Assembly: GCA_021234155.1 (NCBI GenBank) | Contig: JAJEKV010000060.1 | Span: 5,602,323 to 5,666,322 of the forward strand | Length of the DNA stretch: 64,000 nucleotides | DNA from: Isoetes taiwanensis | Lineage: Eukaryota; Streptophyta; Lycopodiopsida; Isoetales; Isoetaceae | Direction: 5' to 3' | Shown here: in pieces, positions 36,260-52,743 of the stretch | How positions within the stretch are numbered: position 1 is the stretch's first letter | Layout: every line of letters starts with the position of its first letter | Position numbers and translations under genes: made by a program | The notes under the pieces: generated by a model | What the model saw: only the letters and a program-made list of their open reading frames with translations | Told to the model about the DNA's origin: nothing | Databases searched by the model: none

Positions 36260-36900
36260 CTGAGAGAGCTTTCCAAAGATATAAATTTTGTGAGAAACCG
36301 AGTCCAAGAGAAATAGATATGAACAAAAATGTAATATGAACCACAAAGTGGTGGTGCAGGCTGTAAATCTGTGTTTTTGCTATGGAAACACCATTCACAC
36401 ACATGCAAATCACATACTTTCAGAAAGATCTCTGAGGGAGCTTTCAAACGTGATAAACTTCAGCTGAAACGGAGTTAAAATTCGCCAAATATGATAAAAA
36501 AATATGTGGACAATACCACAAGCACTTCAGGGTTTTTTTGTGCCCTCGATTTGCAGCCCGAAAATCTGAGTTTTTGCTAAGGAAATAATATTAAAAATAT
36601 ATACAAATTATATACCAATAGAAAGAAATTTTGAGATGACTTTCCAACGTAATAAATTTCAGCTGAAACGGAGTTCTTGATCTCCAGATATGATCAAAAG
36701 TGGGCAGCCCCACCAACACTTTAGGGTTTTTTGGGGCCCCCAATTTGCAGCCCGAAAATCTGTGTTTCTGATGTAAAATAATTAGTGAAACATATGCAAA
36801 TCACATGCCGACATAAAGAACTCTGAGATGGCTTTCCAACGCAACAAATTTCGGCTGAAACGGACTTTCAGATCTCCAGTTATGACTGAAAACATGTGAC
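36260..36900. repeat. four diverged tandem repeats, period 170-200 bp
   Basis: The phrase GCTTTCCAACGYAAYAAATT followed by CAGCTGAAACGGAGTT occurs near 36265 (poor), 36436, 36637 and 36829. CAGCCCGAAAATCTG and CACTTTAGGGTTTTTTG are shared in between. It looks like TE non-coding sequence; a related AGAACTCCGTTTGACC phrase is found near the gypsy 3' end (58.2 kb, opposite orientation). No gene is supported. Confidence 0.6.
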
Positions 36901-38655
36901 CGGCTTTTAGAGCGCCTAGGGTTTTAGAAGGATCTTGTCTTAGAAAGGAACAATATTGTGGAGAGCGAAGTTACACACTATGTGCATATAATATTTGCCT
37001 ACGGGCCTTGGTTTGCAGATAGCTTATAAGGCATGGAAAAATCATATACGCAAACCAAGATGGCCTTTAATAGGAAGGCTCAACGTGGTAGCAGTAATTT
37101 TTTTGCCAATCCAATCTATTGGTCCAAATTGGGCAATGGTTCTATAGAGGAGTGCTAGCAAGGCATGAGGAGAATGTGGCAAGTCGTGCCTTGCTAATTT
37201 TGCATGATGCAATGGTAGTTGCTATGAAGAAACGATGACAACGGGATTGGTCAGAATCGAGTGGCAGGAATAAATAAAATGAGTGAAGAAGCAAGAGACA
37301 AAGAATTGGAAGCAGGTATTTTAGTTTATTGTCTTGGAGGTGGATTACCTACGTCAAAAAGGAGCTGCAGTCTCTGAAAAGGTTCAACAGTGGGTAGATT
37401 GAGTTCATATTGGTGATGAGCGCCTTCTGGAGATGGTGACACAAGCTGATGGCAATGACCTACATGTGGAGCTTAGGATGCCACCTACTAGATATCTAGT
37501 GCCTTTTTTCTGATCCTATGGCTTTGTTTTCAATGTCATGTTTTTTGTTTCTCGACTATGTATCTGAATCTCCATAACTTATGATGTTAACTCTTTGAGC
37601 AGTTAGTTTTTCTGATGTAAAACGGCTACTTGTAAATATATCCAAGTGACAGATCCTTTTTAAAAACATATAATATAATATCTACTTTCATATAGGCCTC
37701 TTGTAAATACGTCCAAGTGATGGATCCTTTTTGGGAACATATAATATAATATCTACTTTCATACATGCTGTGTGAGAGTTCTTCTTTATTTGCTTTATGC
37801 AGTCTATTCTTCAATATTTAAGTATGTGGCTACAAGCATGCCATGTAATGTTCAAACAATTCAATGTTCAGCAATGCTTAAGCATGCAATGTTTAAGTAG
37901 TCTAACACTTAAGTAGTTCAATGTTCGGCAATCTTTATAAGTAGACTGTTTTAGTTTAAAGAAGGCCTATCATCTTTCTTAGATTGTTCATGATTTTGTG
38001 TCTTCCTTTCAAGTTATATTGCATGACAATAGTATAGCTAATTCTTTTTGCCAGTATTCTTGTTGTTGTGTAATTGTAGCCCGATTTTCTGATTATTAAT
38101 GAACTTGCATTGCTCAAAAATACCATCCATTTTTTGTGCCCGAGTTTCTAATTGTTAATGAACTTGCATTGCTCAAAAATACCATCTGTTTTTGGCGCCC
38201 GAGTTTCTAATTATTAATGAACTTGCATTGCTCAAAAATACCATCTGTTTTGGTGGAAGTAGCAGTAGTTTTTTAAGAAGACCAACAAACATGGTTATTG
38301 AGCAAGTATAAAATATCAAAGTCTTTCCAAATCATCATTGCCAAATCAAAATCTTTCCATACAAAACAGGGAGTTTTTCAACATCAATCTCGACTAATGC
38401 AATTGATTGAGCTATTCACAATTGAACTTGCAATTGAGTAAGTATGAAATATCAGGCAAGTACTTAATAGGTTCTAAAATATGGCTTGTGGCTCATCATG
38501 TTGTGAACACCAAAAGCACTTAATATATAGCAGTTTACATAAACTAGAACATTGTCAAAATACATAAACTAGAACAAATCAAATCAAATCAAAGTCTTAG
38601 CGAATCTTACCGAATCAAAGTCTCAAAGTCTTGTCAAATCAAAGTCTTACATAAA
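36901..38655. other. no gene; two short tandem repeats
   Basis: A 70-bp direct duplication occurs at about 37627-37770 (shared TGTAAATAYRTCCAAGTGAY and CATATAATATAATATCTACT). A three-copy repeat of about 60 bp lies at 38078-38255 (shared TTAATGAACTTGCATTGCTC and AAAAATACCATC). A GAATCAAAGTCTT-type short repeat lies at 38585-38650. Nothing coding is supported. Confidence 0.6.
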
Positions 38656-39039
38656 CTAGAACTCAACAAATCTTATAGCTGCATAGACCTTTTCACACCA
38701 TGGTAACCACCATGAATCGGCCTCATTGTCACTTTCGGGGAACCAATCTTTTGATTGGAGTCTTTTCCATCCATTCATCTTCTTCATTCTTGTTTTTGCA
38801 TAGGAAAATAATTGTTGCTCCCGATCTTGGCATCTGAAATGGCAAAACAAGCCCTGAATAAAAAATAATTTTGTTTTCAAGACTAAAATGGGAAATTGCA
38901 CGGCACGCTTTGATCGAGTTGAGGCTAGGAACTGAGGTTGTGCTTGATCAAGAACCCTAAACCAACCATACTGCATGCTGATACGAAACTCCATATTGGA
39001 AAGTATGTAATTTTTAATGTTTTGTATGCTCGATGCCAT
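38656..39039 (-). CDS. hypothetical 127-codon open frame
   Basis: Begins ATG at 39039 and ends at 38656. The second half has plausible composition (DWFPESDNEADSWWLPWCEK near residues 98-117), and an acceptor-like TTTTGCCATTTCAG lies inside it, so the true exon may start near 38834. I recognise no domain and no neighbour gives a role. It may be an exon remnant or chance. Confidence 0.2.
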   Translation of the reverse strand: MASSIQNIKNYILSNMEFRISMQYGWFRVLDQAQPQFLASTRSKRAVQFPILVLKTKLFFIQGLFCHFRCQDREQQLFSYAKTRMKKMNGWKRLQSKDWFPESDNEADSWWLPWCEKVYAAIRFVEF

Positions 39040-39314
39040 GCCTTGTATTTATTTCCCACCTTACCTCAACAAAATTCCCAAATATCTTAAGGGGATTTTT
39101 TGCACTACTTTCTAAATATTTGGGGCATTACCTTAGCCATGTAGACATGCCATATGAACAAAGAGCAAGTTCCTTATTGGTGGATAGCAAAATTTGATGT
39201 GGAATTTCGAGATTTATTAAAAGGACACAAGAGACCCCATATTTTCTTAAATGTCAGATGCTATCGCATTTTGGACAAGCAAACTTCTGCTTGCAAAGAC
39301 TTTTTATAAAAAAA

Positions 39315-39316
<2 letters not shown>

Positions 39317-39359
<43 letters not shown>
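39317..39359. repeat. (GA)n microsatellite at the 3' end of the SINE
   Basis: About 43 bp of GA on the plus strand, i.e. (TC)n on the strand in which the adjacent SINE is sense. It directly follows the SINE 3' sequence TTAAAATACTA. Confidence 0.97.
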
Positions 39360-39362
<3 letters not shown>

Positions 39363-39558
39363 TATTTTAACGTCACGCCACTAGGCAACATCCAACTGGA
39401 CATGTGACCACACACCACACTACATTGCTTGGTTGGGCCCTGCCCCCAACCACTTTACATTGCGTCTGTGGGTTTTGACACCCAACAGTTCATAGTGTGA
39501 TTCTGGGCAGTCTCGAACTCGAGACCTATAGTTGCTAGACCTAGTGTGTTACCACTAG

Positions 39559-39561
<3 letters not shown>
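39360..39561 (-). mobile_element. tRNA-derived SINE flanked on both sides by (TC)n
   Basis: On the minus strand the element starts CAGTCTAGTGGTAACACACT (A box AGTCTAGTGG). It has GGTCTCGAGTTCGAGACTG about 35 bases later (B box GAGTTCGAGAC), as in a tRNA. It runs about 200 bp to GGCGTGACGTTAAAATACTA and then enters (TC)n instead of poly(A). (TC)n also precedes it (39562-39614). It lies immediately downstream, in the same orientation, of a LINE that also ends in (TC)n. It differs from the poly(A)-tailed SINE at 30.2 kb in sequence and tail. Confidence 0.75.

Positions 39562-39614
<53 letters not shown>
39562..39614. repeat. (GA)n microsatellite between SINE and first LINE
   Basis: About 53 bp of pure GA on the plus strand. 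On the minus strand it is the (TC)n tail of the LINE at 39615-42421 and at the same time the 5' flank of the SINE. Confidence 0.97.
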
Positions 39615-45531
<5,917 letters not shown>

Positions 45532-45988
45532 GTTGGCCACATGCTGACTTAGAGATGACGAGAGACAATACGAGAGAATACGAGAGATGAGAGATGGGGG
45601 AGAGATGGGAGAGATGGGAGAGATGGGTGAGAGTGGGAAAACCCAACTCTCACCTTGAGAGATGATTCGCCCCTAACAACCGTTAGGGGCGTTTTCATTG
45701 CCCACTAACCAAACAATTAGCCTTAATTTTCGTTGCCTGAAGAAACTGCCCAAAATGTTTCCCACATTGAAAACCAGGGGCGCCATTTCCCCTGCTTCTT
45801 GATCTTCAAGGCCGCCTAATTCTTGCTCCGAGTATCCAATTTCTCGAAGCAATTAGCCGATTACGATACAGGTATTCATCAGATTACGCACGCATTTGCA
45901 TTCTATTTTTTGTGCATTCATACATTAAGTTTTGATCATCAATTTCGTTTTAGGTCGTCCTTATTCCCAATCAATTATTTGGATTCAG

Positions 45989-46972
45989 ATGTCTAAGGCC
46001 TCTCGATCTGCTTTGCCAGCAACCAGCAAGCCTTTCGTGCCTCCTCGGGTTGAAAAAATGGCACCAAGAAGGACCCGGAATATGACAGGCCAGATCTCCA
46101 TGGATGTTCATTTGGAGACTAATTCTGAGCCAATTCCATCTTCAAGACAGCCAAAGGAAAAGAGATCCAAGCGTGTATTGAGCGAAATTCAGGCATCCTC
46201 TGATATTGTGAGTAAATCTTTTGAAACCGATTCTGCTTTGGCTCTTGTTGTGCATGAGAAGGAAAATTCGAAAGTGATAGACACAAAGAATAGGAAGTCT
46301 TCTGTGCAATGGACAGATCAAGGTGTGTCCACATTCCTCAATCTCTTGAACGAGATGAAATTGGTAACCAATGGCACCCTCAACCTCTCCAACACACAAT
46401 GGAGGGAAATTATGATCAAATTGCAGCTCTTTGTTGGGGGTTTAGTGGAGCTGAGACAACTGAAGAACAAATGGGATAAGCTGCAAGCTAAATTTAAAGA
46501 TGAGAAGGAAGCTTGTAGCTATACGGGTTCTGAACCATCAACTTGGCAGTGGTATGACAGAATGGAAGAGGTTAAATATGGTGTTACCTCAGATAATCCA
46601 ATACCAGGCGCTGGTGATGATGGTGAATTTGGGAATGAAGCTTTCGAGGCTGCAGACTTGCATACAAATTACTCAGAATCTTTCATGAATGACACTTTCT
46701 TTGAAACTGTTGGAACAGATGCAGCATTTGAATACCACTTTGATGATCCACCCAATTCAAACAATAATGTAAACACGGGAAATCCGAGCAGTCCAGTGAT
46801 GCCAGAAATTCCAATCAATAGGACACCAACAGGAAACCAGACAGATTCTTCAAGTCCTAGATCAGCTGCATGTAATCAGCCTGGAGTTTGTGGAAAACCT
46901 ACAAGTAGAAAGAAGTCCAGGTTGCAGAAAGTGCAAGAAAAATTGAGTTGGTTAGGGAATTGGAAACAATAA
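45989..46972 (+). CDS. Harbinger copy 1 ORF1, Myb/SANT-like DNA-binding protein
   Basis: The start ATGTCTAAGGC at 45989 is chosen because copy 2 begins at the equivalent ATG. 327 codons. Residues about 1-90 are basic and disordered (PFVPPRVEKMAPRRTR, KEKRSKRVLSEIQ). About 108-190 form a trihelix/Myb-SANT-like domain (VQWTDQGVSTFLNLLNEM, QWREIMIKL, LRQLKNKWDKLQAKF). An acidic region and a Ser/Pro/Asn-rich region follow. In PIF/Harbinger elements this protein binds the transposase and element DNA and aids nuclear import and transposition (family knowledge). Compared with copy 2, about 90 bp is missing near 46930. That shifts the frame to a premature end at 46972; the original C terminus (SANSLKIAESMAVMTQ-like, ending NKKD) is still readable to 47091. 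Confidence 0.85.
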   Translation: MSKASRSALPATSKPFVPPRVEKMAPRRTRNMTGQISMDVHLETNSEPIPSSRQPKEKRSKRVLSEIQASSDIVSKSFETDSALALVVHEKENSKVIDTKNRKSSVQWTDQGVSTFLNLLNEMKLVTNGTLNLSNTQWREIMIKLQLFVGGLVELRQLKNKWDKLQAKFKDEKEACSYTGSEPSTWQWYDRMEEVKYGVTSDNPIPGAGDDGEFGNEAFEAADLHTNYSESFMNDTFFETVGTDAAFEYHFDDPPNSNNNVNTGNPSSPVMPEIPINRTPTGNQTDSSSPRSAACNQPGVCGKPTSRKKSRLQKVQEKLSWLGNWKQ

Positions 46973-47289
46973 GATCTGCAAACAGTCTGAAAATTGCAGA
47001 GTCCATGGCTGTAATGACTCAAAGCATATGTGAAATGACAAAGGAGACATTGCTCGAAATTGCCAAACTTGCTGCCAATAAGAAGGACTAAAGGTTCGTT
47101 TTCACTTTTTTGCTTTTTAGAAATTCTATTTTGGAACTGTCTCAAAACCCACTAGTATTCTTAAATATTGAAGAAGTTGTACTGCCCTATTTCTTTAGTA
47201 TTAATTATTGTCTTCTAGTCACAATCACCCAAATTCGTAAGGGCTATTTAAGCTTCCTGAATTCCTTGCATGCAAGCCGCTCCGAAGAC

Positions 47290-47865
47290 ATGGAGAGAAT
47301 CGTGAACCGAAAGCGCCCACGCTCTCCAAGCTCGAGCTCTGCTTCGTCTTCCTTGAGCTCGAGCTCATCTTCTTCTTCCTCATATCAAACTCCAGATTCT
47401 ACTTCTTCCTCTTCCAGTGAGGTTCCCTATTATTCAAATCATGATTCCTGGCCTACTTCTAGTGAGGAAGTTCTTCCCGACAGTAGTGGGGACTCTCAAC
47501 AGTTCAGTGATCATCCTGTTAGTTTGGAGAACATATTTCAGGAGAATCAGGTTTCCAATGAAGACTCTTCGGACGAGGAAGAGCAACAACAAAGCCAGTT
47601 CTCCTCCCCTTCAGTCCAGCCTGCAAACCCTGAAATTGAAATTATCTCTTACAAGGTTATCCATTGCAGCTTTTCTAAGAAGACTATTACAGTTTTTCTG
47701 GAAATGGGGGTTAGTGTGGAGGACGAGGTTTTGGAATGGGCAGCAAATTATGCTAACAACCGGACAGGGCATATGGAGTGTGTCTACGTTAGGCTTCATG
47801 AAAAATGGTGCCTCCATGAAATTCGTAGTGTGAGCTTTCAATGTGAACTGTGTCCCCGGATTTGA
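47290..47865 (+). CDS. Harbinger copy 1 accessory ORF, unknown function
   Basis: 191 codons from ATG at 47290, about 200 bp after the ORF1 remnant ends. Residues 1-60 are basic then extremely serine-rich (RKRPRSPSSSS). Residues 60-115 are acidic and Ser/Gln-rich. About 115-191 form a compact conserved domain: YKVIHCS, LEMGV..EDEVLEWA, HMECVYV, EKWCLHE, and a terminal CELC. The same domain is present at the same place in copy 2, so it belongs to the transposon. I know of no standard PIF/Harbinger protein with it. The Cys/His residues (HCS, CELC) could hold a metal or be structural; this is speculation. Intact here. Confidence 0.65.
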   Translation: MERIVNRKRPRSPSSSSASSSLSSSSSSSSSYQTPDSTSSSSSEVPYYSNHDSWPTSSEEVLPDSSGDSQQFSDHPVSLENIFQENQVSNEDSSDEEEQQQSQFSSPSVQPANPEIEIISYKVIHCSFSKKTITVFLEMGVSVEDEVLEWAANYANNRTGHMECVYVRLHEKWCLHEIRSVSFQCELCPRI

Positions 47866-48435
47866 CAGAAAACTATTGTGCTTTGCCTCACTTTTTTTTT
47901 GTTCTTCATTTTCCTTTTATAAAATGCTTTTGTTTCTGTAAAATGGCATGCCTGCCATTTTTTTTCTTCATATGATTGCTCGAAAACTGACAGATGAAAA
48001 AAAATGTCTCTATATATTCATGCAGATTTCCTATGATCATTGGAAGGTGTGCAGACTCTTTGTTTTGTATAGTGAAGTCATTTGACTCACTCAGAATGTT
48101 TCGGGCAGCTCAGATGCTGAAGTATTTTGAACAGGGCATTATATGCCTATGTAATCTTTGTCTTATGAATACAAACTTGTCTTATCAAACTTGTTCATGT
48201 ACTATTGATTTCTCTTAGTCTTGTTCTTTAATTGTGAAGTCATTTGACTCACAAATTCTATAACAGGCTATTCAGTAATTCCAATGAAATGTTTTGGAGC
48301 TCTAAATGGAAACTTAGCTCTAAACTCAATTATTTATTCATCATAATGTAAGAAATTCTTGACAAAGAATTAAAGAGAGCGAAATCGAAAAGAATTGAAT
48401 TTTGAATTTAATTTTTATTGTCTACAAAAGAACAT

Positions 48436-49620
48436 TCAAAGGATGTCCAGATTCTCAAATAACACGTGCCTCATTTGATCATCTTGTTTTTTTAAGGACC
48501 TGTTCATGGCTTCTGTTTCATAGTAATATATTGGTGGAGGATCATCTTCAATTGGCAGCATGTCCCAGCCCTTGTCTTCCATTATACAAAAGTTCCAAAG
48601 AACACAACATGCATGTATGATCTTGGAAGCTTTGGCAACATGCACGGGCAAGTGTTTCAGAATTCTGAATTTTTCCTTCACAATGCCAAATCCATTTTCT
48701 ACACACACTCTGCCCCTACGAATCACCTAATAGAAGAGGTGGAATAGTTACCTGAACCTCTTGGTCAGTAGGCTGCCCCTTCTTCAGTTTTCTGCCACTA
48801 AGAGTCACCACTGGTTCTTGCAAAATTTGTTTGGAGGCAATTTTATTATAGATGGAGCTCTTCTTGAACTGGTTGGAATCATGGACTGAACCGGTTCTTG
48901 TTACACAAACATTTATAAACAATCTGCTATGTGTCACAATTCCTTGCATGAGACATGAGTGCCTCTTATGTCTCCTGTAATAGTCATCCCCATTGTCCCT
49001 TTTTTTGGGTTTCCTCCATAAAAAAATATGGGAACCGTCAACTGCACCATATATATTGGGCAACCCTGTTGCATCATGGAATTCCTTAATACACTGAGTT
49101 AATCTTGCTCCTGTAGGCATTGCAACAAACCGTTTGTACAGCATTTTCTTCGAAGCCAATACAAGCGTGACTTTCTTGGTATATTTTCGCGACTGTTGTT
49201 TTCCCAACATAAAATCTCGGTCCAACATGTAAGGGCACATCAGGTGTGCTAGAGAAAATACGTAACCACTAGCAATTGCTTTCCTTGGATCAACAGGGGG
49301 CCTTACTTTAATCCCGGGCCTGACAAGATAAGGCACAATTAAACCTACAAGTCTCTCAAATGTGGCTCTCTTCATCCTGTAAAATTGGTGCCACATATCG
49401 TCTTCGAAGGATGGCAGACAATTCCAAGCATGGTTATCGATATTATCCCACTGTGTTCTTTGCCTTGGAGCAATCCAAAATCTTCTTGGTGGTCTTCTAA
49501 CCCTATTGGAATCCGCAATCATTAAAGCTGCAGATGCGCAAAAAAATATACCATTGTTATCTTCTAAAACCTCATCATCGAACAGGGTCATTGGATCTTC
49601 GAGCTCGTTGAGTTCCAGTA
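48436..49620 (-). pseudogene. Harbinger copy 1 DDE transposase (internal deletion)
   Basis: Frame 49591-48716 (291 codons) holds the N-terminal helical part (DMWHQFYRMKRATFERLVGL) and a PRKAIASGYVFSLAHL region. The first catalytic Asp lies in IYGAVDGSHIF and the second in RTGSVHDSNQF. The remainder, 48726-48436, carries the catalytic Glu in GRVCVENGFGIV and a C-terminal tail. Between them about 26 residues present in copy 2 (from AYAVRPF to NKRI) are deleted, with a frameshift, so the protein ends early at LLLGDS. An acceptor-like TTTGTAG at about 49620 suggests the reading continues into an upstream exon (LLELNELEDP). Family: DDE_Tnp_4/HARBI1-like nuclease. Inactive. Confidence 0.9.
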
Positions 49621-50025
49621 GCTACAAACAAGATATCTCAGAATGCAAATGAAAGTGTCAAAGCCCGAAAAAGCATGGCAATCATGCAAAGAATGACCGG
49701 ATCCATGGTTTAGTGGCCGGAATGGAAAGCGTGGGGAGGCAAAACTAGAAATGAAATATCCCACATAGCCCGCCGAACCAAGAAGAAAACAGGCTTGAAT
49801 ATCCCACAATTTGGCGCCCGAATTGAACGTTACGGTCGAATTATCCCACATTGTCTCTCGTCGGCCGGAATGGATGCACGATCGAAAATCCGGCAAACAG
49901 CAAAAATTCTGCCCATAACCGAGGCTGTTCAGTCACGAGAGACAATTGTCTCTCCTCTCCTCCCAAAAAAATACGTACATTTAGGGGAGGAACTGTATGT
50001 GACGAGAGATGGACTTTTTTACGAG

Positions 50026-50090
50026 CATGTGGCCGACGCGAGAGAGAGAGGGGGAGGGAGGGAGGGAGGGAGATGCGTTGGCCACATGCT
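50026..50090. repeat. inverted repeat at the junction of the two Harbinger copies
   Basis: GCATGTGGCCGACGC at about 50027 and GCGTTGGCCACATGC at about 50075 are reverse complements with one mismatch. They are separated by a purine tract of GA and GGGA repeats. This is the expected picture for a right terminal repeat of one copy facing the left terminal repeat of the next. Confidence 0.7.
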
Positions 50091-50502
50091 GACTTAGAGA
50101 TGGTGAGAGAGAATACGAGAGAATATGAGAGGTGAGAGATAATGAGAGAAGGGTGAGAGTGGGAAATGATTTGCCCCTAACAGCCTTTAGGGGCGTTTCC
50201 ATTATCCACTAACCAAACAACCCCCTAAAATTATGACGCCTGAATTTCATGACCGAAAAATTTCCCGCATCGAAATTCCGGGGCGCCATTTTCCCCTGTT
50301 TCTTGGTCTTCAACACCGCGCAATTCCTTGAATTCCCCCCAAATTCTTCCATCAGCGCTATTGATTTTCGGTCTACAGGTATTTCTCAGCCCATTCGATC
50401 CTTGTAAATTCATTTCAAATCGATCTTACATTGTTCTCTTGTCGAATTCTAGTCCGGCAGGTATTGTTTCTTGTTTGATTAGCTTCTTTTCTATAGACTC
50501 AG

Positions 50503-51663
50503 ATGTCTAAGGCAACCAGATCTGCTCTGCCATCAAGCAGCAAACCCTTTGTGCCTCCTCGAATTGAAAAAATGGCTCCAAGGAAGACGCGGAAGATGAC
50601 AGGCCAAATTTCAATGAATGTGAGCTTGGAATCAAATTCCGAGCCTATTGTTACTGCTCCTCCACCAAAGGAAAAGAGATGCAAACGAGTTCTCAGCGAA
50701 ATCCAAGCACCTCCCAGTACTGTGAGTGATTCTCATCAGCCCGATAATTCAATGGCTATTGTTGTTCTTGAAAAAGAAAATCCAAAACAAATAGACACAA
50801 AGAATAGGAAGGCTCCAGTCCAATGGACAGATCAGGGTGTTTCCACTTTCCTGAATCTTCTAAATGAAATGAAACTGGTTACCAATGGCAGTCTGAATCT
50901 TTCTAATTCACAATGGAGAGAAATTCTTGTGAAATTGCAACCAATTGTAGATGGATTGGTGGAAGTCGGGATAAGCTACAGGCAAAGTTCAAGGATGAGA
51001 AGGAGGCTTCCAGTCAAACGGGTTCAGAACCTTCAAGTTGGCAATGGTTTGATAGAATGGAAGAAGTCAAATATGGATTGACTTCTGATAACCCCATTCC
51101 AGGGGTTGGTGATGATGGGGAATTTGGGAATGAAGCCTTTGAGGCTGCTTATTTGCACACTAATTTTTCCTCGCCGGTTTCTTTAAGACGCTTTTGGTTC
51201 GATGTCGCTTTTGATGACCCTTTTGAGAGTAATGAAGAGATTCCTAATGTCAATGTCAACATGGACAATTCAGCTAGCCCAAGGGTTCATGAAATGCCAA
51301 GCAATTGAACTCCCACAGGAAACAACACAGAGTCCTCCTCCCTAGATGCAAAGATGCAATCAACCCGAGTTTGTGGAAAACCAACAGGCAGAAAGAAGTC
51401 CAGATTGCAGATTGATGAAGATATTGCTGTTGGAATCTCACAAATGGCAAGCACCTTTGGAGATACAGAGGTGAAAAAACTGGATTTCATGAAGGAAGAA
51501 TCTGCAAAGAAGATGGAATTGGTTAGAGAATTGGAGACAATTAGATCTGCCAATTCTTTGAAGATTGCTAAATCTATGGCAGCAATGACCCAGAGCATAT
51601 GTCAGATGACAAAGGACACACTTCTCGAAATTGCCAAATTGGCAGCCAAAAACAAAGAATAAA
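50503..51663 (+). pseudogene. Harbinger copy 2 ORF1, Myb/SANT-like protein (broken)
   Basis: Starts ATGTCTAAGGC at 50503 and is closely similar to copy 1 ORF1 (most residues shared in the first 150). A 19-nt deletion near 50965, relative to copy 1, removes the third-helix LRQLKNKW segment and shifts the frame; reading resumes as DKLQAKFKDEKEAS. An in-frame TGA at 51306-51308 replaces an Arg codon. After that, a C-terminal part missing from copy 1 is intact: GRKKSRLQIDEDIAVGI, then a helical AKKMELVRELETIRSANSLK stretch, ending AAKNKE at 51663. So each copy keeps a part the other lost. Confidence 0.85.
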
Positions 51664-52145
51664 GCCCTGTTGATTCATCCGAAGTCTCCCACGAGACTTC
51701 GGATTCGGAGAACTACTACTCCGACCATGACTCTTGGCCAGAAACTTCAGAGCAGGAAGTTGAAGAAGAGTCATCTACATCACTTTTTTCTGCCCCTTCT
51801 TCTCCTCGTTCCCCCATTGCAGATCCTCCTCAAGAATCCTTTTCGTCCCCTCCTCTTCCTTCCCCTCATGCAGATGAGGTTCAAGATTCTTCACCAACAG
51901 TAGAACCCGAAGTTGAGGATGTAGAAGTCGTGGCTCACAAGGTCATCCACTGTTCTCTATCACAGCGAGCAGTGATGAAGTCTTTGGAGATGGGTGTGCT
52001 AATTGAAGCCGAGGTGTTGTCTTGGGCTGAAGGAGCTCCTCTAAAACAGAAAGCTCATGTGGAGACCGTTTACATCCAACATGCAGGGAAGTGGGCTTTA
52101 TTCGAAGTGAAGACTATCAGCCAGCCATGTGAAGTTTGCTCTTGA
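51664..52145 (+). pseudogene. Harbinger copy 2 accessory ORF, start lost
   Basis: In frame directly after the ORF1 stop TAA, an open stretch encodes a Ser/Pro/acidic region (SDSENYYSDHDSWPETSEQE, matching copy 1 YYSNHDSWPTSSEE). It then enters the conserved domain: HKVIHCS, LEMGVLIEAEVLSWA, HVETVYI, GKWALFE, and terminal CEVC. The spacer and basic N terminus of copy 1 are missing, and no ATG precedes the domain, consistent with a deletion of about 300 bp. The domain identity to copy 1 looks near 40 percent by eye, far lower than for the transposases. Confidence 0.65.
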
Positions 52146-52743
52146 AGAATAGAAGATCTCCTTGCCTCTGGAGTTTTTTTTTTTTTGTTTTGTTTTTAAT
52201 TATGTGTTGTGTTTTTTGTAAAGCAAAAAAAATTTTGCATGGACAATCTCCTGTCAATCCCTTCAGCTATCAGCTATCAGCTATCGCCTGTTTTCTTAAT
52301 GATGTAAAATGCTGCAATGCATATAAGAAATACAAAATGTTTTTATTTTCGTAAAATGTGTCACTTTGCTGTCTCGGCTGTAGCATTGGATGTTTCTTCA
52401 CTTGACATTATATCTATCTTTGATATTCACTTTGTGATTTTGGCTGTTACTGCAGAGCAAAGAATGATGAGGACTACATACGTATCTGGTTTTACTTGTT
52501 AGTTGGTTTTACCTCAGAAATTTTAAGCTGTAAAAGACAGGCCAAATTATGTGGCCAATTTTTTTTGTATTGCAGTTTTACATTGAATAAAATCTGTATT
52601 GCAACATTCAATTATTCTAGCAGAATCTTGAATTTCTTGTTCATGGCTTAATACTTGTCCAGGAAGATGTAATCAATAATCTTCGATGTCAAGAAGGAAA
52701 GAACAAATTTTCAGAAAAAAGAAGCTGACAGAACCATCAACTT
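52146..52743. other. Harbinger copy 2 intergenic region between convergent genes
   Basis: T-rich sequence between the accessory ORF and the transposase 3' end, with several AATAAA-like words. TCAGCTATCAGCTATCAGC (three CAGCTAT units) occurs at about 52263. It likely holds the two converging 3' UTRs. Copy 1 has an equivalent spacer at 47866-48435. Confidence 0.5.

Noticed and set aside
31000-37000. CACWRTG-type Transib terminal repeats around the RAG1-like transposase
   Set aside because: I looked for paired heptamer-like ends on both sides and found no convincing facing pair.
39360-39561. Functional tRNA gene at 39.5 kb
   Set aside because: A and B boxes match, but no acceptor stem pairs and the body continues about 200 bp; SINE instead.
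45660-45720. CCACTAACCAAACAA near 45.7 and 50.2 kb as a right terminal repeat of a separate Tourist MITE
   Set aside because: Similarity between the two Harbinger copies runs through both sides of the motif and no facing left end was found, so it is more simply part of the shared leader.
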